Shown: piece after piece, positions 50,906 to 61,849 of the stretch | How the letters are laid out: each line of letters opens with the position of its first letter | How positions within the stretch are numbered: the stretch's first letter is position 1 | Origin: Solenopsis invicta | Taxonomy: Eukaryota > Arthropoda > Insecta > Hymenoptera > Formicidae | Reading direction: 5' to 3' | NCBI RefSeq assembly: GCF_016802725.1 | Contig: NC_052679.1 | Coordinates: 18,345,635 to 18,409,634 of the forward strand | DNA length: 64,000 nucleotides | The notes under the pieces: generated by a model | Database searches by the model: none | The model's input: only the letters and a program-made list of their open reading frames with translations | What the model was told of the DNA's origin: nothing | Position numbers and translations under genes: made by a program

Positions 50906-51510
50906 TGTATATACATACATATACATACACACAGAGTGACTCACTCACAGTCGGCCGTTATTTTCCCCCCGGAGGAGAGTAGCACTTCTCGAAATTGCTG
51001 AAACTATTTCCAAAATACCGCTCGGCCAAATTTATCGCGGCACATCTGCCTCCGTCTCAAAAAGACGATAATTTCGAAAAGTGGCATTCTTCCCGACTGA
51101 ACCGAAATGTTTCCCCCGAGCGGTCTTCCTTCAAATCGCGTCGTTTCTAGAATACCTTTGATGTGGAGGGTGTCCGAACGTAATATAATTATTTTCATTC
51201 ACAATACTCTTTAACAAGCACGAAGGGAAATTAAAAGAAGACACAATTGAAGTCCTTATCCGTGATCAACGTAATCGTCGAATTACAATTTGCTTCAATA
51301 GCAGTAATATAAGCCGAATATGTTCTCCGTGTGTCCCCAGGTCCAATAATACCTCATCTTAATAATACATCATCACATCGTATCTCTCTGTTTACTTAGC
51401 AAAATTAATAGATTAATTATAAAGCCAGTGTTGGCTACTTTTAGAGCTTATCAAAGATTAGATATTCACATTTTTGAGATTTTTAAGTCAGTATTTGTAA
51501 CCCAAAAGTA

Positions 51511-52309
51511 CACACAGAAAAATATCATTCTCGTAGAAAAGCGATTACTCATTTTCAGTTTTCTCTTTTTAACAGTTATCTTTATAAAAAAATTTTCTCG
51601 ATAATAATCTTGATAATTGTCACAAAAAAAACGCTTATCATTTACTTGAAACAAGTAATATTTTCTGAAAATAAACTTGTGTAGTGTACACAGAAAAATA
51701 GATACATTGCGAATGTATGAACTTGTGAAATATTTAAATTAAGTAAACATTGTACTCTTAGAGAGAAAAATTACTTGATTTAAATAAATATGTCACTAGT
51801 ATTAAAACAACTATTTTAGATCAAACCAGTATTTACTTCAATATTTCATACAAGTAATATTCACTTTTTTGATATAAATACGTTATTTGAATAGTACTAA
51901 AAACATATTTATTTGAATTAAATAATCTTTTTTATCAGCGTACTTATTTCAATAGTTCATATGTTTACAAGTTCATGCGTCCGCAAATTTATTATAAGTT
52001 CATTATAGCTTCATCAAATTTATACAAAATGTTTGGAATCTTAATAATTTAATCCTTCAATGAAGAATATTAAATTAAAAGAATTCGATTTCCTTATTAT
52101 TCTGAGTTTTCTTTGGTTTTATAACATTTTTCGAAAGAGTATAAATTCTCTTTTTTACTACATGACAATTGTTTTTAAACTTTATAATGATTATATTTTA
52201 AAACAATTAGCAAAAAATAGCTATTCTTTTAGTAATGACAATCGTTATTTACTAAAAGAAAAAAAATGTAAATTGCTTTTCTTGGCAGTAGAAGCAATGT
52301 TTTTCTGTG
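51511..52309. mobile_element. ~0.8 kb TA-flanked inverted-repeat element with nested repeat
   Basis: The left end is CACACAGAAAAATATCATTC and continues GTAGAAAAGCGATTA. The reverse complement of the right end is CACAGAAAAACATTGCTTC followed by GAAAAGCAATTTA. TA lies at 51509-51510 and 52310-52311. A second end of the same type (CACAGAAAAATAGATACATT, after TA) sits at 51689. Its partner arm (reverse complement CGGACGCATGAACTTGT) is near 51970-51985, suggesting one copy inserted in another or an internal rearrangement. No transposase is visible. Confidence 0.65.
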
Positions 52310-52839
52310 TACGAACTCGAGCTGGATATAAGTCATTGGCTAGATGGAAATTAAGATCACTTAAGATCCGATTTAAGACGATCACGTAGTATAAAGTCGG
52401 AAGTGAATAAATCATAAAGGAATACGATTTCAGACTCTATCGTAAATGTCTGTTCAAGATCATTTACTGGTAGATTACGTTTCGTAATACAGAATAGTTG
52501 CTCTATGTTGCATAACACGCATGTTCAATTGTTTCCAATAGGACAATTCGTGCGCCACATTCGTCTGATACACAAATTAGATACGCCCACTATTGGAATC
52601 AGTCATCCGAATTATGATTCGTGAACCTTGATGACTCGCTTGTATCGATGAGAATTACGATCGATCCGAAACAGTTCGCGTCTCCTCTCCCCGGACAGAC
52701 AAGAGGACCCCGCGTTATCTCGCCGTCGCTAATTACAGATGCGTAATCAGATCGCTCTCGTGGTGAGACCACCGAAAGTTGGGTTGACGGGTGTATCCCG
52801 CGTGTATACACGCGCATATGTATGTATGTATAGAGATCA

Positions 52840-53308
52840 AATGTAAAAACCCGAACGAGTGTGTGAATGTGTATGTGTCTGTAGATAGATCAAACGCGAA
52901 AACCTGAGGAATCGTGGTAAGGGTAGCTCCACCACCATCAGTCTCTCCCTCCTTCCTGCCCGACCCGATGGAGACGACCCGACTCCTGATAATTGGATTC
53001 TATTCCCAGCCAAAAAACCCGGACGATCTGTAGCAGACGACGAATGCAATCCCGTCCGGTTTCCACGGACCCGGACCCTCTTGCTCTTTTTTCGCGTACA
53101 CGTGTCTCTCGTTCGCTCTCGCTCCCCTATCTTTCTGCCCTTCCTGCCGGCTCCGTACCTGCCTCCCTCTCCTTCTCTGTCTCTCTCTGTCTCTCCTTTC
53201 CCAGTCTCTTTCGCGTTTTTCTGCGTGCCCCGTGGTTCTTTTCCCATAGCGCGCCGTGCAGAATTTCCTCGATTCGTCTTATTGTACGTCGCGACGAGAA
53301 AAAGACAG

Positions 53309-53342
<34 letters not shown>

Positions 53343-54200
53343 AGAGAAAAATACGTCGACTATACGAAGGACGAGGATCGAGAAATAAAAGGAGAGGGGG
53401 GAAAAGGAGATGCAGAAGTTGGAGGAGAAAGGATGAGAGAGGGGCAAAGGGAAGAGACGGACGGACGGACGAGCCTCGCCGCCTGCCTCGTAGAAACATA
53501 AAACTTAACAAACGATCAATTTTCTGTTCTTTGTTTCTTACCGGGGTGGAACTACGGCATTTCGCCACTCTCTTTACTCCCCGTTCTCCTTGCCCGTCGG
53601 CCTCCCTCTTTCTCCTCTTTATTACCCCCTTCCTCTGCCGCTCCCGCGCGCGCTTCCACCCTGTTCCTTCCCCTCGTCGGTTCCCTCTTCCTCGTTCCCT
53701 GCCCTCGCCCCTCTGCCCACCTCCTTCTCCTCCTCCTTCACCTCCTTCTCTCCTCCGTCTCCTCCTGCTCTGTTTCGTTCCTCGCGTCTCCCTCTTTTTT
53801 TCTCTCTCTCTCTCTGGTGGCCTGTGCGTCGAAACGAGCCGCGCAGAGGAGAGGCACTCTATCAAAGTAGAGTACGTTCGGCTTGGTTTATTTTTTACTT
53901 TGGGAGGGGTCCAAATTGTAAAATCAATACTTCCTCCTAAATTTAGAATGCCGCCGACGCCGCCGCCGTCGCCGTCGATGCCGCCGCCGCCGCCGCCGGC
54001 ATAACGCGCGCGGGCTTTTTCATTTCTTTCCCCCGTAAGCGCGCGTCGCGGCAACTCGCCTGACTCCTGGCGCTCGTTTGCGCTCTCGTACCCCTCTGCC
54101 GCCGGCAAAAGCTGACCGATCGGCCGGCCGGCCGGCACCCGTCGCGCCTTCGGCGATGCCGCCGGCCCCCCCAGTCTCACGGCGGACGGTGACGTCGTTT
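52840..54200. other. CpG-rich island with alternating pyrimidine/purine blocks, no supported gene
   Basis: On the + strand 53080-53230 and 53540-53815 are pyrimidine-rich (CTCTCC) and 53300-53470 is purine-rich. A CCG cluster lies at 53947-54000 and a CCGG palindromic run at 54121-54137. A 447-codon minus-strand frame and several plus-strand frames all overlap here; they are Arg/Gly/Glu or Ser/Pro low complexity, so none is accepted. The island lies inside the probable first BTB intron and could be an internal promoter or enhancer. Confidence 0.6.
53312..53340. repeat. (GA)n microsatellite
   Basis: About fourteen GA units at a strand-composition switch inside the 52.9-54.2 kb island. Confidence 0.88.
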
Positions 54201-54276
54201 TAATTGAAGTATTAATATTTAAAGCAACATCTATCTATGATACCTAGACGTATGTACACGAGTACTTTGGTTAAAT

Positions 54277-54703
54277 GTAGTGATCGCGACGCAAAGAGTC
54301 GTGCATCTGCTCTCTATGATAAAGATTGGGGTTCAAATCCCACTAAAATTGAAAAATGTTTTACTTTTCACATTTCTCTGAAAAAAAAAGTAACACGATA
54401 TCCTGAAGTGAAAAACCAACAACCAAAAATGAATATAAACAGGATAAAAATTGGATAAAGCTGGTTATAATCGAGAGGGTTGAGTTAAATATGAAAAACC
54501 CTAGTTCCATATCAGATCAGAAACATCTGATTTTATTCAATCGCTACCCCTTGGAAGGCAATAGCAGACCACTGAGAGTATCTTGCCAACCCTTGGATAT
54601 CTTTCCGAATTGGGCCGTTCGGAACCGGCGTTTAGACCGTAGGTCTGTAAATGGTAAAAAGCGCACACCACATAAATGCGTTGAGGAGTCACCACGCTCT
54701 AAC
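54277..54703 (+). mobile_element. tRNA-derived SINE-like family 1, longest copy
   Basis: The 5' part is tRNA-like: an A-box-like GCGACGCAAAGAGTCGTGCA, then GGGGTTCAAATCCC as a B box. A 3' body carries CAGAAACATCTGATTTTATT, GGGCCGTTCGGAACCGGCG and AAATGGTAAAAAGCGCACACC, and ends near GTTGAGGAGTCACCACGCTC. The body and tail recur at 22.96 kb and the tail at 30.96 kb. It has about 155 bases (roughly 54345-54512) that the 22.96 kb copy lacks. I treat it as a mobile repeat, not a functional tRNA, because the tRNA-like part does not fold with proper stems and continues directly into the shared body. Confidence 0.8.
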
Positions 54704-55154
54704 AAGAGCTAAGAACTAGAGAGACTTTAGCTGAATATACTTTCAACTATCAAAAATTTAAAAACCTTTTTCGCAGCGAGTATTCGCATAGCCGTGCAGC
54801 TCTAGATATTGAGAATAATTCTCCCTTCCACATCTTCCTTTGAAATTGGTAGAAGAAAAGAAAGTGCACCTTTTACGCTTCGTACATTTTTGAATATGCT
54901 AAAATTGCGAAAATACGCGAATCAGAGAATTATTCTCGAAGAGTCACGCAAGTTACTCCTGTAGAAAACAGAATACATATGAGAGTAGGAAAAAAAATCA
55001 TTCTAAATTAACTCGATATGAATACGTGAGAGGTTGAAGTGTATGAATGCTAAAGTATATCGCATACCTATTTTCGAGATGCCGGGCGGCGACGACAACG
55101 GGCGAAAACGAAAGGGACTGTCGAGACGACAGAAGTTCAGCGCGGCAAGAGTCG

Positions 55155-55190
55155 AAGGGAAAGGGAAAAGGAAAGGGAAAGGGAAAGGGG
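55155..55190. repeat. (GGGAAA)n hexanucleotide repeat
   Basis: About six units of GGGAAA with one variant; purine-only on the + strand. It is not the insect telomere unit TTAGG. Confidence 0.85.
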
Positions 55191-55938
55191 AACGAACGGG
55201 AGCGGGAGGCTTTGTGGACAGCTGTTTCCTCGTCTAGCACCACCTGCACCCGGCTTGCTTGCTTGTGCGTGTGAGACACATTCCATGAAAAGAAAGAAGA
55301 CGGCCACGGGAAAAGCTCGACCCTCGATGACGCGACTTTTTCGAGGCCCTTTCCCTTCTATCTCTATAACTTACGGCTTACTATTTAGGTCGATGACCCC
55401 GTTTAACTAACTTTGGTCAACGATTACTTTACTCTTTCCTGGTAAACAACTGCGCGGCGGTAGAGAAAGAGAATTCCGTCGAACTATCTAACTGAGAATT
55501 CAGAGAACCCTCTGTTGCGCATCGACAGTTTTAATTGTGGCTAGGCAGTTTTACCTTGGGATCGACTTTAGTTATAATTTAAGAAAGAAGAAGAAATTCA
55601 ACGAATATCTCACTGTTATTCTATATTATTTATGAATATAGTTCAATTATATTATTTTTATATATCAATAATGAAATAAGGCTACTGCACCTCACTCGCC
55701 TAAACAGTCACTATATAATACATAGTAAATGACTATTTCAGAAAGGTATTAAAATAAGAAGACTTTGAAATAATGAATTGCGAATCAATTGTATTTTTTA
55801 TGATCTAATTTTCATAATGATTTTATTAAAATATTTTTTATTTAAAAATGTAATTATATTAAAATTTCATTTATGTGTTCATCGCCTAGTTCAATTTTTT
55901 ATTTGTTCATTGATTAGGGTAGTGACCTTATGAGAGTA

Positions 55939-56419
55939 GATTGAAAAGTTTCCGACCTGACTAAGAAAAAGTTTTTTGTAATCAAATGAAATTTATTTCT
56001 CAACATAGTCCCCCTTCAACTCAATCTACTTGGATCAACGTTTTTCTAGACCTTTCATTCCCTCAGTATAATAACTTTTGTCTAAATTCAAAAAATAGTC
56101 ATTAACGGCATTTTCTTCTCAGATTGTCATTTTTTTAAATAAAACGCCGTATAAAATTGCTTTATCGCTAAAAGCTCAAGACACGTGATCGTGAAATGTC
56201 CAACTGAAATCGTTTTTGATCAACAGTGAGCAAATACGGCACCGAACACGCGCTCAGCTTTCTCGTACCTGTCACTTTAAAAGGCTGTCAGAAACAAATT
56301 AATCGTTAGAGTGACATCAAACTTAACTCTTTGTGTGTTTTTTTTTTTCACTGTCATCTATTGGACAAGTATTGAAATTTCACTGAGATCTTGCTCTTCA
56401 GGTCGGAAACTTTTCAATC
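55939..56419. mobile_element. Non-autonomous mariner-like element (481 bases)
   Basis: Perfect terminal inverted repeats of 22 bases begin GATTGAAAAGTTTCCGACCT at the left and recur as the reverse complement at the right end. TA dinucleotides at 55937-55938 and 56420-56421 are the expected mariner target duplication. The interior is far too short for a full transposase (about 1 kb) and has no substantial frame. The left-internal segment (CTCAACATAGTCCCCCTTC) resembles the transposase-end region of insect mariners, as I recall it, so this is probably an internal-deletion derivative. The perfect termini imply a fairly recent insertion. Confidence 0.9.
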
Positions 56420-56429
56420 TACCCACGTA

Positions 56430-59400
56430 TTGTTAATCGCACTTGTTCACTTCTCTATTATTTATCTTGTTAAAATTAGTACCAATCTCGTCCGATTATC
56501 TCTTGCGGCTCGAACTATAACGAGCAGAGGAAAAAAAGATTTAGTGCGCCCATTTTCGATGTGCGACCAGTTTTTACTTGTTAACAGGTACACGCGGTCG
56601 GGACGAATAAACCTGACGACGACGCAATTGTAGCTCGCTCGCGGAAAAAGAGACTCTCGCGCTTCAGAAGAACGATATATACACGGTGAAACCGTGGCCG
56701 CTATCGCGGACGCTCGCCTTATTTCGAGTGGCAATGGGAAAAAAAGGTTCGCCGTGAAACTTTCGTAATATCGAGCGAATCCGGAACTTTCGAAAGGCGA
56801 AGATTCGTCCGTCCGCGCGTCTTCGACTCCTTTCGATACGATTACAAAACCCACGGCAAAAACTCCCCATGTATCTCTCGGCGGAAGAAACGGAAGAAAG
56901 AGAGAGATATATATACTTTGTACGCCGATGGTTATCGCCCTGTACTTGCCTGTATTCCCGCCGGACCGAGCTCTCGGGAAATTTCTATCCCGCATGATTG
57001 CCTGGCAGAAGAGAAAAAGAGAAAGAGGGGGAGAAAGAGAGAGAAAGAGAGAACGAGAGCTGGAACTTTTGAGATGCTTTAAACGACGTTCTGAATGTGA
57101 AAAAGAGGGAGGTGCGCGCGCGGAACAAGAAAATCCTATATTCGCTCGCGGATGACTCTCTCGCGTGTCTTCTCTTGATTCCCTCGCGCTGATACCGCGT
57201 GCTGCTGCAAGTATCCGCATCTGATGTGCGCGAAACACGGTATACAGGGGAACGAGATACATTCAGCGAGAATAATTAATTTTACTTCTTCTCGACCCGG
57301 GGATTTAGAATCTCTCCTCGGTACGAAAAAATAAATGAATCTCCCGGCGCTGGACCGTCGCGATTGGGAAATTTGTTTTGGCTTCGTGTATCAAATCTAT
57401 GACCGACAGCAATATCACGCTTAAAAGTACCTACTCGATAATAATGTATTTTTACGTTGTACTGTATATACACGGAAAAAAATTAGAAGCATTAATTAAA
57501 CATCAGGAGCTTTGAATTTTTCTATCGATGCTAAAAATTGGCTATTAAAGATAAAAATATTTTTGCCACGAGTTACAATTTTATTAGCTAAAATGAAAAG
57601 CGTGTTTTAACACGCGTAGCTAAGAAAGTGGCGCAGTTATTCCTCCATATCTTACACGCATGAAACTACGCATTCGAATCGCAATTGTTTATTGGGACAC
57701 TGCTACGTATATTGCGTGTATACGTTCCTTTTCTACAGTTTTTTTTTTCATATGCACGTCTTTCTACTGCAAAAAAGAAAATAGCATAATGGATTCAGCT
57801 AAACATCATTTAATTCTAGAGCAGCGAATATTTTTTGCGTAGCTGCTACATTTTAATAAGTAATAAATTAAGTTCCGGCAGCAATATTTAGCTCTGTCTC
57901 TATTGTGAAGACACATCTTACCTGCCATAGCTAGATTTAAGCTTTGTTGGCTAATCCTTTCTCTGCGGGGACGTTGCCCAACAGTTAAACAATCGTCTCG
58001 TTAATTGCTCATATAAAGAAAATTTATTCGCGATAAGAATAACCGTATTTATCATACACATGTGGAAAATATAAATTTTTTATACAAAATTAAATTATTG
58101 ATTGTTAAGTAAAATGTTGGAAAATAAAGCATCATCGCGGTATCGCTTTGTCATCAGAATCACGCTTGGGATCAAATTAACTTTTATTATTAAATCTAGA
58201 TGTATAGACAAAAGTATTATTTAATTGTATATAATTGTATATTATTATCTAGATGATTAAATTTAATTTTCCTCGTATGGAATTGCATTAATTTTTAATT
58301 ACCGTTAATAAAAGATTCCGTTGCGTCAAAGACCGATTGCGTATCTTACGATTTGTATAAAAAAAAAATCATTAAATATAAGAGGCTAGATTTGTGTATT
58401 ATCTTCTCCGTAAGCGGTGCAACTCTTGAAAATAATCATCCGATCGAATAGCCAAGGCGTACGTCGTATCACGCTATTATTAATTACAATTGCGAAATGC
58501 AGTGTCATCGAAAGAGAATATCAACCCGCGTGCGCGCGCGCGCGTTTCTTTCTAAGTCGGGAATCTCGAAAGCGTAAAAATATCACTTATCACTTGAACT
58601 ATGCAACACATCACTTTTTCCGATGAGCACGTTAATCGCTCACGTTCCCCACCGCGCGGTTGTAAGCGCGATAATGCTTTCCGGGTGTTCTTTTTTTAGC
58701 GCAAACAACCAAAACTAGAACTGATTGAATTACTCGACATCTGAAAGAGACAGAGAGACGGCGCGAAATGAAAGAGGGAGACAGGCGAACACTTTTCTCT
58801 GTTGGAACTTTAACGAATTTGTCTTCAAACGCGCGCGCCACTGCTAATTAATCGAATCATCACCTATAACGAATAATTATCGGACTCGTCATTAGCAATG
58901 AGTGTCCCAAAATTGATTTTTCTTTTTAAACCGACCTATTTTTAAGTTCTGCTCTTGTAGATTTCACGACGCTCGAGTCCATTTTCTATTAAAAGTAACC
59001 GTTTAACTAGACATGTTTTTCCAGTTTCTTTTCCATTAGAAGTAGAAGCTATAAGTAGAACCGGTTATTTCTGCGTATAATGATGAGTCTTTTTTTTTAA
59101 ACCGTGCAGTAGGAAAAGAGATGAAATAAGATTTTATCGTTACTTATTAAATATATTTCATTAAAAAAAAAAAGAAAAACACGATTATTCTTCGCTTTAA
59201 AGCGCTACAAAAATTGGAGGACTTTATAATCGTCCTTTCGTATAAATACGTGATGTTTAATTTTAAATAATGCGAAAATGTACGGTATGTAATTTCCACA
59301 GCGTAAACTTTTATTTGCCCGCTGCTAACCGCAGGTTTATTACAATTTAATTGCTCTCCTTTTGATACGCAATTGAAGCGCGAAACAAACGTTCGCGAGA

Positions 59401-61440
59401 AAGAACTAATTTATTATGATAGCATTGTGGGAACAGTTTTCGACCCCGATCATACCATCGCGACAGACACGGAAATTAATTCCGGAGTATAAATATTACG
59501 TCGCGATGTCAAAGAGCTCGAAATATCCTAGATTGAATTGATTACCATCCGCGAAAAACCAACAACTCGCATTTTACCAAAACGGAGGTATACATTTATA
59601 CATGAAGTTATATTAAGTCTAAATTAAAATTATTTTACGTTTTAAAAGGACGAAAGTGTGTTTATCCGTCGCGCCATCAAAGAACCGTACACTTACAGAT
59701 ACCACGAAATTATACTCTCAATAGCATGTATCCAGAGAATAAACTAGGCGTACGGCGCATTTTCCGTTATGCCAAGGTGCGTTTTCATTTTTCTACTTAA
59801 ATTATAAAATCAACACAACATTACATATTTATAAAATTATATTCATCACGTTATTTAAGAAGCCTTGTGAGCTCGTGCGGAAATACGAAACGTAAATATA
59901 CAACAAAACGTAGGTATAATGATACACGTTCGAGGCACATATAAACGTATTAATATCTTCACAAAGTAAGCCCCACAAAGCATAAGCTTTTTTTATTCGT
60001 CCGCTAGCTGGTCGATTGACGTCACGAAGCAAATATATACCTAAAACGATGATCGTGTCCCGACGTAGGGCGGAGTTCGAGCCTGATGACAAGCGATATT
60101 TCGGGCAACCGAGGGACGAGGAGGCGGAGGGAATTACGCCAACATTAACCGGAATGTGTGTTAATGTTAGTTAGGTACGCCATCGGCCAAGTCACGCGGC
60201 GTGAAAAGAGAACGAGAAAAAACGACAGTGGGATTCCACGCGTTCTCGACCGTAACGATATCCACGTCTCGTTCTCAAGATGCACACCGGGTATTACCCC
60301 GGTGCGTTGCGGGTAATTATGTGCCGGCGTACAGAGGGGCTACCAGGTGCTAAGGTCGTTAAACCCGGACATCCTGCGTTCTAAAAACGCGACAGGCCTC
60401 TCTCTAATTGCACTAGTAATAATACGATTTGACGTTTCCCGCAACGCGGTCTCGAATTTGAAGCCGGTTACTTGGGAATCGACCTGCGAGATGCATACGC
60501 ATCATTGCGTCGCGTCAAAACCGCGATATAAGGCACTCCTCGCGCCTCGGTCGACGCGATTTTTTTTTCGCGAAACCCCCTTTTTGCAGCTTTCTGCAGT
60601 AATCAAGTCTTGAATTACAATTTTATCCAAGTAAAAATCTAATCTTGAAACGAAGGATAGTCTTACACGTGTGTATGTAACATGGAGGTCTCGGTCTTTA
60701 TCTATTAGGGATGTCCTAAGAAAGATTTCCTTATTTTTATCTAATGAGATCCTTGTCAGTATTTAATAAAGAAGTTTTAACATCATAAATATTTATTTAT
60801 TTATTAGGATTAATTTATAAGGACCAGAAAAGGATTGGTAAATGACGCCACATGTAAGAAAAATAAGTATTCGATAAATTCATATTTGCAGGGCATAAGG
60901 ACTTTTTATATAAATCTTATTTTATATTGAGGTCCATATTTGATTACTTAAAGCAGAAAGCAACAGAAATCTGATTTTTTTTTAATTTTCTTTTCTTTTC
61001 ATCCAAGGTCCTGGTGAACAATTTGTTATTATGCCGTACAAAAGGCCCAGATTTATATTCATGCCAACTAATCGAATATTAAAATCTCAACATTTTTAAC
61101 TTCTTTTAGGGCAATCTGCAAGAATCCTTTCGCGGGCGTTATAGGGAATTAGGATGTCCTTGAAAGAAGACATGCATGCGACGTGGTCAGTGACGTGGAA
61201 AGAAAAAGATCCCGCAGCGTTACCTGTCTGAATTTTCGTTCGTAACCAAACGAGCGGTGCCGAGAAGCTCCCGCACGTGCGCTAATAGGATTTTACGAGC
61301 GACGCGTGGCGAAGGAGAGATCGTTTCGCGAAATTAACACTCGTCGGAGCGAGTGAACTCGTAAAAAAGTATAATCGATATTTTCGTACGGGCATGAGTG
61401 CTTTTCCCCGACGGTTTCTCTCTCCACCCCCTTCCCTATC
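56430..61440. other. Noncoding DNA, mixed composition
   Basis: 56550-57260 is CpG-rich with GA-rich sequence at 57010-57055 and opposed open frames (266 codons on the minus strand) judged compositional. 57470-60000 is AT-rich. 60060-60610 is CpG-rich. No gene recognised. A lone CACGGAAAAAA end after TA at 57471 resembles a MITE terminus without a clear partner. Confidence 0.45.
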
Positions 61441-61453
61441 TCTTTCGCTACAC

Positions 61454-61487
61454 GTACATATATATACATATATGTATATATATGTAC
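61454..61487. repeat. 34-bp perfect palindrome of TA/CA repeats
   Basis: GTACATATATATACATA is followed directly by its reverse complement, with the centre between 61470 and 61471. It could form a cruciform. It is a microsatellite-derived palindrome. Confidence 0.8.
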
Positions 61488-61774
61488 ACACACATGTATA
61501 CGCGTGTTCACATTTGTCGTTTCTCACTCGCTCGCTGACTCACTCCTCATTCACCGACATTCATTCCACTTTTTTATCTCCCTCGTCTCGTCTATTCGAC
61601 TATTTTACTCTACCCACTGATGAAGTATATTTCCCCCTCTCACCCTTTAAGGGCTGCCACGTGAATCACCCCATTCGCCCCGTGCCCACGTACAAACGCG
61701 ACACACCTCCCCACCCCCACGCGAGTTGTACGCTGACAGTGTGCAGCGTAAGAGATTAATTTGTTTTACTCGTA

Positions 61775-61779
61775 TCTCT

Positions 61780-61818
<39 letters not shown>
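61775..61818. repeat. (CT)n microsatellite
   Basis: About twenty CT units, with a short imperfection near the left end. Confidence 0.9.
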
Positions 61819-61821
<3 letters not shown>

Positions 61822-61849
61822 GTATGTACGCTAACATTTATCGGGGTTT

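Larger units (their letters stand above)
49737..51500 (+). other. Probable intron of the BTB gene, proximal part
   Basis: Begins at the donor after the BTB exon. Contains two microsatellites and otherwise unique sequence. The next BTB exon was not recognised here or further right. Confidence 0.6.

Noticed and set aside
52837..54180. 447-codon open frame on the minus strand
   Set aside because: Low-complexity Arg/Gly/Glu/Ser sequence across GA and CCG repeats, overlapped by long plus-strand frames; no recognisable domain.
54277..54345. Functional tRNA gene
   Set aside because: B box is good, but the stems do not pair properly and the sequence continues into a body shared with other repeat copies.
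55155..55190. Telomere-like repeat
   Set aside because: The unit is GGGAAA, not the insect TTAGG, and the array is only about six units.
57471..57850. MITE starting CACGGAAAAAA after TA
   Set aside because: I could not find a convincing partner end; may be a solo terminus.
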